37,402 bases of DNA. Origin: Gammaproteobacteria bacterium (lineage in GTDB: Bacteria; Pseudomonadota; Gammaproteobacteria; SZUA-229). Each line of letters begins with the position of its first letter. Position 1 is the stretch's first letter. Shown piece after piece: positions 1 to 7,371 of this stretch. The translations under genes and the position numbers were made by a program. The notes under the pieces are model-generated. The model saw only the letters and a list, made by a program, of their open reading frames with translations. It ran no database searches and was not told where the DNA came from. The DNA is taken from positions 1 through 37,402 of the forward strand of contig JAPHRO010000044.1 of assembly GCA_026195895.1 (NCBI GenBank), written 5' to 3'.

Positions 1-37
1 GTTCTTCGGTGTAATAAATCCTGGGTCGTTGTTTCAT
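1..37 (-). CDS. IS30-family transposase, N-terminal fragment (cut by window edge)
   Basis: Only the first 12 codons lie in the window. Read leftwards from an ATG at 37 they give MKQRPRIYYTEE, which I recognise as the usual opening of IS30-family transposases (DDE enzymes that move the element). A GGAGG ribosome-binding site sits 9 nt upstream of this ATG; an in-frame ATG at 46 would lie directly on the GGAGG and is less likely. The rest of the gene is to the left of the window, so whether the element is intact cannot be judged. The family call rests on a 12-residue match plus the terminal sequence described in the next entry. Confidence 0.65.
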   Translation of the reverse strand, partial: MKQRPRIYYTEE

Positions 38-102
38 TTTCAACATCCTCCTTCTCTTTAGTTAGAGAATAGATGTTGCATCGACCGGTTGAAACCGCAA
101 CA
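38..102 (-). mobile_element. Probable right-hand end of the IS30-family element
   Basis: On the transposase strand the 65 bases before the start begin with TGTTGCGGTTTCAACCGG and then run into the GGAGG ribosome-binding site. IS30-family elements commonly end in TGTTGC-type inverted repeats close to the transposase start, so I place the element boundary at about 102. Bases 73-102 also contain a small internal inverted repeat (GTTGC...GCAAC). The partner repeat and the short target-site duplication cannot be checked because the other end is outside the window. Confidence 0.45.
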
Positions 103-243
103 CAAAGTAGCCATTCAACTTTTTAGTAGATCAGTATATTTGCATAATTTAATTAAGAATAAAATCAATGCAATTAGCATCTAATACTAATAAAATAAAT
201 ATGATATAGCGAAATTTTTCAACCCTGGGATGAAAATACGATC

Positions 244-441
244 ATGGACACCAAGCCTTTGCGTCGCATTCAGGACAGTTTAGATGCTAAAAATCCTACT
301 CATAAAATGAATCTGGAACGCCGGTTCAAAAACAATGAACGCCGGGATCTGAAAAAAATCACAGTCGATGCACCGGCTCGAAGATTAACCATCGACAGAA
401 GACTAAAAACTGGAGATCGTAGAAAAATCAATGAAGAATAA
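244..441 (+). CDS. Small Arg-rich hypothetical protein (65 aa)
   Basis: This is a 65-residue, strongly basic protein with no signal peptide or membrane segment. It carries repeated Arg-pair blocks spaced 6-8 residues apart (ERRFKNNERR, ARRLTIDRRLKTGDRR), which resemble the RRx(n)DRR motifs of many small uncharacterised proteobacterial proteins. Upstream is only a weak ribosome-binding site (GGATG about 12 nt before the ATG) in an AT-rich stretch. It lies alone between the IS30 end and a convergent diguanylate cyclase. Nucleic-acid or acidic-ligand binding could be imagined from its charge, but nothing in the sequence shows a function. The ORF is real-looking because the repeat is regular and no competing frame exists. 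Confidence 0.5.
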   Translation: MDTKPLRRIQDSLDAKNPTHKMNLERRFKNNERRDLKKITVDAPARRLTIDRRLKTGDRRKINEE

Positions 442-535
442 AAAATTATTTAGCAATTCAATTACAGCATAAACAGGTCAGTTAAATTTTGTTTTTGCCT
501 CATATTTAAAGACTAGCCCCAGAAAATAAAACACC

Positions 536-1462
536 TCAGGCGTTTACCCTGTTTCGCCCGCGTTTTTTCGCTATATATAAGGCATCATCCGCTTTGGTTA
601 ACAGGCTTTCAAGGGAGTCTTTTTCTGCTGAGCAGGATGAAATCCCAAAACTGGCCGTTATTTTAAGTAATTCATCATTATGTTCGACGGTGAGATCTTC
701 GATCTTTTGTCGTAAACGTTCAGCCGTATTGATGGCTTCATCTGTATCCGTTTCAGGCAGGACAAAGGCAAACTCTTCACCACCCATGCGAGCCACTATA
801 TCGATCTCGCGCACGGTATTTAGTAAAAGTTTCGCAATAGCCTGCAGCATTATATCGCCAACGGAATGACCATAGGTATCATTGATATTCTTAAAATGAT
901 CTATATCCATCATGATCACTGACACTGGATGCCTGTAGCGAATAGCCTGTTTGAATATCCGGTTGCCCTGCTCAAAAAATGCGCGTCGATTACAAAGACT
1001 GGTTAACTCATCTTTAAAGGCCAGTTCTTCTGCCAGCCTTTTAGCATCTTTAAGTTCATCCTCAGCCAGTTTGCGTTCGGTAATATCCGTGGCAATTTCC
1101 ATTCGAACTATACGCCCATCAACCCAGGTTATAGCCTGATCACGACACTGGTACCAGCGCTCGTTTACCGTATTCTGAAACTCCCACACATACACTTCGG
1201 TGGGTTCACCCTTCTTATCAAGTAATCGATCATTGGTACAGAATTCACAGGGGCCATTCTGCCCTTCCTGAAGCACTTTCCAGCAGGTTTTACCCTGAAT
1301 ATCACCCCAGATATTACGACCATATTCATTGGTAAAGATAAGTTCATAGGTATCCATATCAGATACGTAAACGAAGGCATCAAGACTATCAAGAACCTTA
1401 GCGATACTTTGGTAACTCAGATCAGATACACGCTGTGCTTTATTATTTGATTTTTCTGCCAT
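536..1462 (-). CDS. PAS-GGDEF diguanylate cyclase
   Basis: This cytoplasmic 308-residue protein should make cyclic di-GMP from two GTP. Residues about 20-130 form a PAS sensor domain with a cysteine cluster (C60, C72, C75; the GPCEFC stretch), seen in a subgroup of PAS domains and possibly binding a metal or cofactor. A short linker (ATDITERKLAEDEL) leads to the GGDEF domain at about 145-308. The active-site loop is GGEEF (227-231), and an RxxD inhibitory site (R218-D221) lies exactly five residues before it, so product inhibition is expected. There is no transmembrane segment, so the signal is intracellular. It ends convergently with the Arg-rich gene and is probably monocistronic. The input signal is unknown. 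Confidence 0.93.
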   Translation of the reverse strand: MAEKSNNKAQRVSDLSYQSIAKVLDSLDAFVYVSDMDTYELIFTNEYGRNIWGDIQGKTCWKVLQEGQNGPCEFCTNDRLLDKKGEPTEVYVWEFQNTVNERWYQCRDQAITWVDGRIVRMEIATDITERKLAEDELKDAKRLAEELAFKDELTSLCNRRAFFEQGNRIFKQAIRYRHPVSVIMMDIDHFKNINDTYGHSVGDIMLQAIAKLLLNTVREIDIVARMGGEEFAFVLPETDTDEAINTAERLRQKIEDLTVEHNDELLKITASFGISSCSAEKDSLESLLTKADDALYIAKKRGRNRVNA

Positions 1463-1583
1463 TTTTCAACATTCAATAATTTCATCTAACTATAGCTGAT
1501 ACAGCCACAAGTGTTGGCATAAATAAAGGTGAAAATCGATATAATGGCTAAAACATCAGACCAGTATCATCCATCTTGTCACT

Positions 1584-1740
1584 AGCTGCACATAATGCTG
1601 TGGTCATTGACAATTTTGGGCTGCTAATACAATTCACTAAATTCCTTACAAATAGCAGGTTAATTCATTTCAGTCGATAAACTCACAAAAATTAAAGCTC
1701 AGTACATAGCCATCAAAAAGCACGACAAACATCCCTTCCA
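1584..1740 (+). pseudogene. Decayed copy of the zinc-ribbon gene found at 6961-7206
   Basis: From 1659 this stretch aligns without gaps to 7124-7203, the 3' end of the intact zinc-ribbon gene. The reading DKLTKIKAQYIAIKKHDKHPF matches DKLTEIEAKYEAAKKHDKQPF. A GAA codon has become TAA near 1660, and the original stop is lost (TTTTAA to TTCCAG). Upstream, 1584-1598 (AGCTGCACATAATGC) resembles the intact CxxC-coding start but holds further stops, and about 73 nt of the middle seem to be missing. No usable start exists, so this is a remnant. The homology continues into the downstream promoter, so the whole gene-plus-promoter block was duplicated. Confidence 0.75.
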
Positions 1741-1850
1741 GGCTGCGCCATCAATCTATAGAATAATGTAAATCAATAACTTACATAGCTTCATCTACAC
1801 AGTCCAATTCTCAAACCGGCTCAACCCAAATTTGCTTTAGACCAGGGCAG
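1659..1850 (+). repeat. Direct repeat, left copy (zinc-ribbon 3' end plus nir-type promoter)
   Basis: This is collinear with 7124-7319, about 5.47 kb to the right, with only a 4-nt and a 1-nt length difference. Shared landmarks are the coding remnant, the element ATGTAA-N9-TTACAT at 1766-1786 (right copy 7234-7254, ending TTATAT), and TTGCTTTAGACCAG at 1832-1845 against TTGCTTTAGATCAA at 7301-7314. The left copy has lost the ATCAA half of the FNR/DNR box and has no close downstream gene. The remaining part of the 1463-2061 gap shows nothing else I can support. Confidence 0.7.
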
Positions 1851-2061
1851 AGTCCCCCTTTTTTTAGCTCTCCGCGCATATAAATCAATCGATCTGGAAC
1901 CCGCCCTACAAAAACATCCATTCTTTTTTTTAATCGTAACTATCGTTTTTTTGCGTTTGCCTGAAGGGTACTGAGATGTAAATATCGCGCTGCTGATGAA
2001 CTAGCCCTGGGCAGTGTCAGCACAAATATTTTTTCATCTTTTTTTGTGGAGAACACAATCG

Positions 2062-2526
2062 ATGCTATATCCTGCAATTTTTGGAGATGACCCTCTGTTT
2101 CCAAAAGCAAGTGACTTTGAAGTCGTATATAAAGACGAAGCCAGCGGCAAAGGCGTTATTTCCTACCGTGCCTTAAAACGTGGTGATGTTATTGCCCGCA
2201 TGAGTGGACATATCATTAATGATATACGCCAACATACGTTACAGATTAGCAACGAGAAACATTTGTTCGACCCGTATTTTTCAGGTTATTTTCTGCATTC
2301 ATGTTCACCCAACATTTCGCTGGACATGATCAACATGACAGTAACCGCGCTCGAAGACATTGCCGAAAATAGTTATCTGTACATGGATTATGCTGAGACA
2401 GAAGACCATTTGTTCAAGCAGTTCCCCTGCTCATGTGGCTCCAGTAATTGTCGCGGCTGGGTTGGCGGAAAAAAAGACATGTTACATATGATACCTGAGC
2501 AGGTAATGCTCACCGTTAATTCATAA
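2062..2526 (+). CDS. SET-domain protein-lysine methyltransferase-like protein
   Basis: This 154-residue protein consists of little more than a SET domain, the S-adenosylmethionine-dependent lysine methyltransferase fold. Visible motifs are GKGV (29-32, the N-terminal GxG-type SAM loop), HSCSPN (79-84, the NHSCxPN signature with Leu in place of the first Asn), MDY (108-110, the catalytic-tyrosine motif) and a post-SET zinc cluster with C123, C125 and C130. I start at the ATG at 2062 because GGAG lies 10 nt upstream and the domain begins soon after; an upstream in-frame extension to 2014 has no domain content. The stop codon overlaps the start of the next gene by one base (TAATG), so the two are probably translated as a unit. 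The substrate is unknown; bacterial SET proteins act on ribosomal or other proteins, and a free amino-acid substrate is also possible. Confidence 0.85.
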   Translation: MLYPAIFGDDPLFPKASDFEVVYKDEASGKGVISYRALKRGDVIARMSGHIINDIRQHTLQISNEKHLFDPYFSGYFLHSCSPNISLDMINMTVTALEDIAENSYLYMDYAETEDHLFKQFPCSCGSSNCRGWVGGKKDMLHMIPEQVMLTVNS

Positions 2527-3743
2527 TGTCGCATGATAACCCGCATGACTGGTGGCAAAGAGCTGATCTTTGCTACCAGGATCAACAGCTTTATTTTTCC
2601 GGCCATAAGGTAAAACAACTTGCGCAGCAGTTTGGCTCACCCAGTTTTGTTTACTCAGCCAGCAGAATAAAAGCAAATTTAGAAAGAATCAGACAGGCGC
2701 TGAATAATGCAGGTCTTGGTCGTCGTTCGACTATTTACTATGCAATGAAAGCAAACCGCTTTGCACCGCTGCTACGTTTTTTAAAACAGAGTGGCTTGTG
2801 CGGCATTGATGCCTGCTCACCCAATGAAGTCAGGCACGCAATAAGCTGCGGCTTTTTGCCATCTGAAATTTCATTTACAGCTACCAGCCTGTCGCAAAAA
2901 GATTTTTCAGAACTGGCTCGTTATGACGGCCTGTTTATGGATTGCGATTCACTACATGCTATTCGTTGCTGGGGCGAAATGAAACCCGGCAGCGAAATTG
3001 GTATACGTATCAATCCGGCTATTGGCATCAGTCGCTCATGCAATGAAAAGCTAAAGTATGCCGGTTGTGGAACGACCAAGTTCGGTATTTATTACGAGCA
3101 ATTTGAACAGGCACTTGCACTGGCCGAACAATATGATCTGATCGTCAGAAAAATTCATTTCCATACTGGCTGTGGCTATCTGAGTTCTGAATTACAGCAG
3201 CTTGATCACGTGTTTACCGAGTGCATGAAATTTGTGAATATAGCACCCGATATAACACGCATTAACATTGGCGGTGGTCTTGGTGTACCCCATCTTGCAG
3301 ATGACCAGCCGCTGGATCTCGAGCAATGGTCAGCCGTTCTTCACAAGCATTTTGCACAGGGAGATATGCATATTGAAGTAGAACCAGGTGATTATATCTG
3401 CAAAGATGCCGGAATATTATTACTCAATAAAACATATATCGAGCAGAAGCGTGACACCTTGTTTGTTGGGGTGGATGCAGGGTTTAATATTGCACCAGAG
3501 CCGGCTTATTATGGCTTGCCATTTCAGCCGGTACCACTACTGCAAGATGATACGCCACTCACTGCAATGACCGTGGTTGGTAATATTAATGAAGCACTAG
3601 ATGTCTGGTATGTAAATGCCATGTTGCCGAGCAATCTACAACAACATGATTATCTTGCGCTCATTAATGCCGGAGCCTACTCCTCATCAATGGCTTCAAA
3701 TCACTGCATGCGAGGTGAGTTCAACGAGTTTTTACTCGACTGA
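2526..3743 (+). CDS. LysA-like fold-III PLP decarboxylase with altered active-site motifs
   Basis: This 405-residue protein has the layout of diaminopimelate/ornithine decarboxylases: an alanine-racemase-type PLP barrel followed by a beta domain. The PLP lysine is K75 (YYAMKAN), the strand with HFHTGCG is at 211-217, and the phosphate-binding GGGLG is at 249-253. Two hallmark motifs differ from LysA: EPGR is EPGD (286-289), and the CESxD loop supplying the catalytic Cys across the dimer reads NEALD (355-359), with Asn for Cys. The C-terminal GAYSSSMASNH is kept. It is likely still a decarboxylase or related PLP enzyme, but probably not housekeeping LysA. Its start overlaps the SET gene stop, and its 3' end overlaps the opposing gene by 43 nt. 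Function beyond the family is inference. Confidence 0.85.
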   Translation: MSHDNPHDWWQRADLCYQDQQLYFSGHKVKQLAQQFGSPSFVYSASRIKANLERIRQALNNAGLGRRSTIYYAMKANRFAPLLRFLKQSGLCGIDACSPNEVRHAISCGFLPSEISFTATSLSQKDFSELARYDGLFMDCDSLHAIRCWGEMKPGSEIGIRINPAIGISRSCNEKLKYAGCGTTKFGIYYEQFEQALALAEQYDLIVRKIHFHTGCGYLSSELQQLDHVFTECMKFVNIAPDITRINIGGGLGVPHLADDQPLDLEQWSAVLHKHFAQGDMHIEVEPGDYICKDAGILLLNKTYIEQKRDTLFVGVDAGFNIAPEPAYYGLPFQPVPLLQDDTPLTAMTVVGNINEALDVWYVNAMLPSNLQQHDYLALINAGAYSSSMASNHCMRGEFNEFLLD

Positions 3744-4324
3744 TGGATAGATGAGACAGGCGCCGGTGTTGATATAAACTCCACCGGCGCATTGGCAATT
3801 TGATCGAATAATTTTATCTGCCTGCTATAGGGCGTCCAGTTAACCAGAAAATTGGCCAGCGCCTCCCATAAAGACACCCATGCCGCAACGGTCAGGCCAG
3901 TTGCGAATACTTTGCTGACTACAGATTCTGCAGTACTTAACTGTTGATTTACCCAAACAGAACTGAACAGAATTGCCAGGCCAATAGCAAGGAAAATTAC
4001 TGATGTTTGCATGGTTCGAGCCAGTTCCCTTTTTTCAATAGTTTTCAAATACAGGAAATAACTGTTAATACTGCAAGTAATACGCTCTATCATTGCTTCG
4101 TCTGGCGAGGTAATTAAATTAAACTGAATAATAAAACTTTCTTTTGCCAGGTCCTGCGCCGATTCAATAATGTATTCTGCCAGATCCGGGTCAAGCTCTT
4201 TTCGACTATACGGGGTCTGTTTATCAAAATTATTATATAGATCACTAATTTTATCTGCCGTGACACTAATAATATAACGACCATCCAGCGCTTTGGAATA
4301 TCGTTCTAGAATCTCTTTGTTCAT
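3701..4324 (-). CDS. Hypothetical protein with two transmembrane helices
   Basis: I do not recognise the family. The 207-residue protein has a soluble N-terminal half of about 105 residues, two hydrophobic helices at roughly 107-127 (TSVIFLAIGLAILFSSVWV) and 136-156, and a short C-terminal tail. There is no signal peptide, so the two helices probably form a hairpin in the inner membrane with both ends cytoplasmic. The 3' end overlaps the convergent PLP decarboxylase gene by 43 nt. A palindrome lies 30 nt before the start (4354-4375). It resembles small membrane proteins of unknown function with a soluble N-terminal region, and nothing points to an enzyme. Confidence 0.7.
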   Translation of the reverse strand: MNKEILERYSKALDGRYIISVTADKISDLYNNFDKQTPYSRKELDPDLAEYIIESAQDLAKESFIIQFNLITSPDEAMIERITCSINSYFLYLKTIEKRELARTMQTSVIFLAIGLAILFSSVWVNQQLSTAESVVSKVFATGLTVAAWVSLWEALANFLVNWTPYSRQIKLFDQIANAPVEFISTPAPVSSIHQSSKNSLNSPRMQ

Positions 4325-4353
4325 AATGCGACAGCCTTTTATATATCAGTAAA

Positions 4354-4375
4354 TCGCCAATTAATTATTTGGCGA
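4354..4375. repeat. Inverted repeat upstream of the two-TM gene
   Basis: TCGCCAA (4354-4360) and TTGGCGA (4369-4375) are perfect 7-bp arms around an 8-nt AT spacer. The repeat lies 30 nt before the minus-strand start at 4324, so it could be an operator or a leader hairpin for that gene. Apart from this palindrome and the OxyR-type site, I see nothing in the 4325-4729 gap. Confidence 0.5.
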
Positions 4376-4604
4376 GTTTACTCCTCTATGAATAATATAA
4401 AAGAGATTTTGAGCGGCAAAAATAAAATATTATTTGTACAGAATTTCCCGAAAAACAGGCAGCCAGCTTTTCGTTTATCTTGAATAATTCAACCATGTTT
4501 CAAGCACCATCACTTGTTGTTTTATGACCCATATCAACCATGCACTGCTGTTGTCTGCCAAAATAACTCAACATGTGTAACCACTGACTCTTATCCAGTT
4601 TTCG

Positions 4605-4641
4605 ATAGTACTTATCTATCAGACCAATAGAAATAAACAAT
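4605..4641 (+). promoter_or_regulatory. OxyR binding site for the catalase gene
   Basis: The sequence reads ATAG-N7-CTAT-N7-ATAG-N7-CAAT, with elements at 4605, 4616, 4627 and 4638. This is the four-element OxyR array with exact 7-nt spacing and one mismatch in the last element. It ends 88 nt before the catalase ATG, as expected for an activator site of a peroxide-induced gene. OxyR itself is not in the window. Confidence 0.75.
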
Positions 4642-4729
4642 TTCTCTACCTACCGGTTTCGGCCTACTGTGAACAGGTAGAAAATAATAGCCGGTATCCT
4701 GACATAATGAAAAAACAAAGGAGAATAAA

Positions 4730-6187
4730 ATGAGTGATAAACCCAGGTTAACAACTACCAACGGAGCCCCTGTTGGTGACAATCAAAATGTATTAACGGC
4801 TGGCAGCCGTGGCCCCATGTTACTGCAAGACGTCTGGTTTCTGGAAAAACTGGCCCACTTTGACCGTGAAGTTATCCCTGAACGCCGAATGCATGCCAAA
4901 GGCTCTGGTGCTTATGGTACTTTTACTGTCACCCATGATATTAGCCAGTACACCAAAGCCAGACTGTTTTCGGAAACAGGTAAGAAGACTGACATATTTG
5001 TTCGCTTTTCCACCGTTGCGGGTGAACGTGGCGCAGCCGATGCAGAACGCGACATCCGCGGTTTTGCCGTCAAATTTTATACCGAAGAAGGCAACTGGGA
5101 TATGGTTGGAAATAACACGCCGGTTTTTTTCCTGCGCGATCCATTGAAATTCCCCGACCTGAATCATGCAGTCAAACGTGACCCCCGGACAAATATGCGC
5201 AGCGCACAGAACAACTGGGATTTCTGGACCTTATTGCCCGAAGCGCTGCATCAAATTACCATCTTGATGAGTGATCGGAGTAATCCTCGTACTTATAGAC
5301 ACATGCATGGTTTTGGTAGCCATACCTTTAGTTTTATCAATGCAGAAAACGAACGCTTCTGGGTAAAATTTCATTTCAAAAGTCAGCAGGGCATTGAAAA
5401 CCTGAGCGATGAAGATGCTGAAGCCTTAGTCGGCAAAGATCGCGAAAGTCACCAGAAGGATTTATATGAAAGTATTGAAAACCATGATTTTCCACGCTGG
5501 GATTTTAAAATCCAGGTCATGCCGGAAAAAGCTGCGGCAAACTACCGTTTTCATCCATTTGATCTAACCAAGATATGGTCCCATAAGGATTATCCACTGA
5601 TTGATGTGGGCGTGCTGGAGCTTAATCGAAATCCTGAAAACTATCATGCAGAGGTAGAGCAGGCTGCATTTAACCCTGGCAACATAGTACCCGGCATCGG
5701 TTTTTCACCTGACAAAATGTTACAGGGACGCTTATTTTCTTATGGTGATGCCCAGCGTTATCGCTTAGGCGTTAATCACGCCCAGATTCCTGTTAACAAG
5801 CCTCGCTGCCCTGTGCACAGTTATCACCGTGATGGGGCTATGCGTGTTGACGGTAATTATGGCAGCACCAAAGGTTATCAGCCAAACAGTTCAGGTGAAT
5901 GGCAGGAACAGGCGGAAACCAGGGAACCGCCGCTGGAACTCACTGGCGATGCCGATCACTGGAATTACCGTGATGACGATGATGACTATTACACTCAGCC
6001 TGGTGACCTGTTCCGCCTGATGTCACCAGAACAGCAGCAGCTACTATTTGAGAATACTGCTTGTTCAGTTGGCGGCGCATCTATTGAAATACAGAAACGC
6101 CATATTAGTAATTGCTTGAAAGCTGACCCAGCCTATGGCCAGGGCGTGGCAAAAGCATTGTCTATTCCGCTCAGCGCGATAGAATAA
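4730..6187 (+). CDS. katA: Monofunctional heme catalase
   Basis: This cytoplasmic small-subunit catalase converts hydrogen peroxide to water and oxygen. At 485 residues it has the normal length. Conserved features are the distal His in [12 protein letters not shown] (near residue 55), the distal Asn in VGNNTPVFF (near 128), and the proximal heme ligand Tyr in [12 protein letters not shown] (near 340). NADPH-binding-type residues follow the usual clade 3 pattern. A strong ribosome-binding site (AAAGGAG) precedes the ATG. An OxyR-type array lies upstream and a strong terminator downstream, so it is a single-gene, peroxide-inducible unit. Nothing in it looks truncated or unusual. Confidence 0.96.
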   Translation: MSDKPRLTTTNGAPVGDNQNVLTAGSRGPMLLQDVWFLEKLAHFDREVIPERRMHAKGSGAYGTFTVTHDISQYTKARLFSETGKKTDIFVRFSTVAGERGAADAERDIRGFAVKFYTEEGNWDMVGNNTPVFFLRDPLKFPDLNHAVKRDPRTNMRSAQNNWDFWTLLPEALHQITILMSDRSNPRTYRHMHGFGSHTFSFINAENERFWVKFHFKSQQGIENLSDEDAEALVGKDRESHQKDLYESIENHDFPRWDFKIQVMPEKAAANYRFHPFDLTKIWSHKDYPLIDVGVLELNRNPENYHAEVEQAAFNPGNIVPGIGFSPDKMLQGRLFSYGDAQRYRLGVNHAQIPVNKPRCPVHSYHRDGAMRVDGNYGSTKGYQPNSSGEWQEQAETREPPLELTGDADHWNYRDDDDDYYTQPGDLFRLMSPEQQQLLFENTACSVGGASIEIQKRHISNCLKADPAYGQGVAKALSIPLSAIE

Positions 6188-6202
6188 TATTCATAGAAGA
6201 AC

Positions 6203-6244
6203 TTTTGCTCCAGCCGAAAAATTTAACCGCAGGCTGGAGCAAAA
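6203..6244 (+). terminator. Terminator after katA
   Basis: A perfect 13-bp stem, TTTTGCTCCAGCC (6203-6215) and GGCTGGAGCAAAA (6232-6244), encloses a 16-nt loop directly after the catalase stop. The A- and T-rich ends of the stem make it usable on both strands, but only katA reads into it. Confidence 0.8.
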
Positions 6245-6351
6245 ATATTCCCATTTATTATTCGCTGACTTCAATCATTCGCTCCTTCTAATTAAAGTGT
6301 GTTCTCATTCAGTATTGCGTTATTTAATTGATCACTTGACGGATAATTAAC

Positions 6352-6840
6352 ATGCCAGGATTGAGTGTAAATCTACGGCCGGCCACAAAGGCTGATATCG
6401 ACGCTGTCAATCGCGTGATTGAATCTGCGATAATGACCTGGCAACTACCAGAACGGGTTAAACGCTTATCACTGTCGAGTTATCAGTATACCGCTATAGA
6501 CTTCAATCATTTTGAAATCGTGGTAGCCGAAACGGATTCGCATGAAATTATCGGTATCGCCGCCTGGGAAAAGGCCGATGTTAAAAATGCGTCGGCAGAA
6601 TATTCTGCACTGCTGTTGCATAGTATCTATGTGGATTCTGCATATCATCATCAGGGTGTTGGCCATGCACTTTTTCAAGCTGCGGAAAATGCCGCCATAA
6701 ACCAGAACTATGAAGGCTTGCTGGTTAAGGCACAGGAAGGTGCAAATAATTTTTTTATATCGGAAGGAATGGAACGGCTGCCGACGGATGACTCTCACCA
6801 ACAATATGCCAATCGCTTCTGGAAAAAAATAGCGAAATAA
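6352..6840 (+). CDS. GNAT-family N-acetyltransferase
   Basis: This 162-residue protein has the GNAT fold, which transfers an acetyl group from acetyl-CoA to an amine. The N-terminal strand VNLRPATKADIDAVNRVI, the central strands (EIVVAETDSHEIIGIAAWEK) and the acetyl-CoA loop after LHSIYVDSAYHHQGVGHALF (Q/RxxGxG/A-type, HHQGVGHAL) are all in place, followed by the weak YANRFW end. The upstream ribosome-binding site is poor. The substrate cannot be read from the sequence. It stands alone between katA and the zinc-ribbon gene. Confidence 0.85.
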   Translation: MPGLSVNLRPATKADIDAVNRVIESAIMTWQLPERVKRLSLSSYQYTAIDFNHFEIVVAETDSHEIIGIAAWEKADVKNASAEYSALLLHSIYVDSAYHHQGVGHALFQAAENAAINQNYEGLLVKAQEGANNFFISEGMERLPTDDSHQQYANRFWKKIAK

Positions 6841-6960
6841 CAAACAATATAAAACACTCGGTGGAAACATCTAAGCAAACACAAATAACGCAATTCCTGC
6901 GGGTTTATTTCCAGCTAAAATCTGCTAGATTGACACCTCATCCAACACACATGAAATAAT

Positions 6961-7206
6961 ATGAACCCACTAACAAGCTGTAAAAAATGCCAATGCATGC
7001 TGGATCTTGATGATTTTGCTATCGACACATCCTGCCAGGGCAAACATGTATTTTTCTTCAAGTGCCCAAAATGCGGTGATTTCAGCGCAACAGCGATGAA
7101 CAACATACCCCAGGAACAGTGGGGTGAATTCATTTCACCCGATAAACTCACAGAGATTGAAGCCAAATATGAAGCTGCCAAAAAGCACGACAAACAACCC
7201 TTTTAA
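6961..7206 (+). CDS. Small zinc-ribbon hypothetical protein (81 aa)
   Basis: I do not recognise a named family. Two CxxC pairs, C7-C10 (CKKC) and C35-C38 (CPKC), suggest a zinc ribbon in the first 40 residues; C12 and C25 are additional cysteines. The C-terminal half is a charged helix (about residues 58-81). The gene ends 165 nt before nirD, and its 3' end together with the nir promoter exists as a decayed second copy at 1659-1850. Thus this gene and the nir promoter have travelled as one block. A role tied to denitrification is possible from position only. Confidence 0.65.
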   Translation: MNPLTSCKKCQCMLDLDDFAIDTSCQGKHVFFFKCPKCGDFSATAMNNIPQEQWGEFISPDKLTEIEAKYEAAKKHDKQPF

Positions 7207-7319
7207 ACCGTGCATTAGTCATGGCTATTCATGATGTAAATCAATAACTTATATGTTTTCAAATTCCCTGCCAGCAATCAGGAATTCCGTCACTATAAAC
7301 TTGCTTTAGATCAAGGCAC
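7124..7319 (+). repeat. Direct repeat, right copy (zinc-ribbon 3' end plus nir promoter)
   Basis: This is the functional counterpart of 1659-1850. It covers the last 27 codons of the zinc-ribbon gene, the semi-palindrome ATGTAA-N9-TTATAT (7234-7254) and the intact FNR/DNR box. The two copies bracket the SET, PLP decarboxylase, two-TM, katA and GNAT genes. Confidence 0.7.
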
Positions 7320-7342
7320 ACCATCTCTCGAAACCGTACTTT
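7301..7342 (+). promoter_or_regulatory. FNR/DNR-activated promoter of the nir operon
   Basis: TTGCTTTAGATCAA (7301-7314) matches the FNR/ANR/DNR box TTGAT-N4-ATCAA with one mismatch. A -10-like TACTTT lies at 7337-7342. If transcription starts near 7349, the box is centred at -41.5, the standard class II activator position, and the leader before the nirD ATG would be about 23 nt. The DNR-type regulator at 15453-16145 is the obvious candidate activator. Confidence 0.7.
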
Positions 7343-7371
7343 AACAGGCAACAGGGGCAGTGGAGATAATC

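Noticed and set aside
1832-1845. FNR/DNR box for the SET gene
   Set aside because: TTGCTTTAGACCAG has lost the ATCAA half and lies more than 200 nt from the SET start, so it is better explained as part of the decayed repeat.
4820-5167. 115-residue minus-strand ORF inside katA
   Set aside because: The plus-strand catalase frame is certain and conserved; the opposite frame has no start signals or family features.
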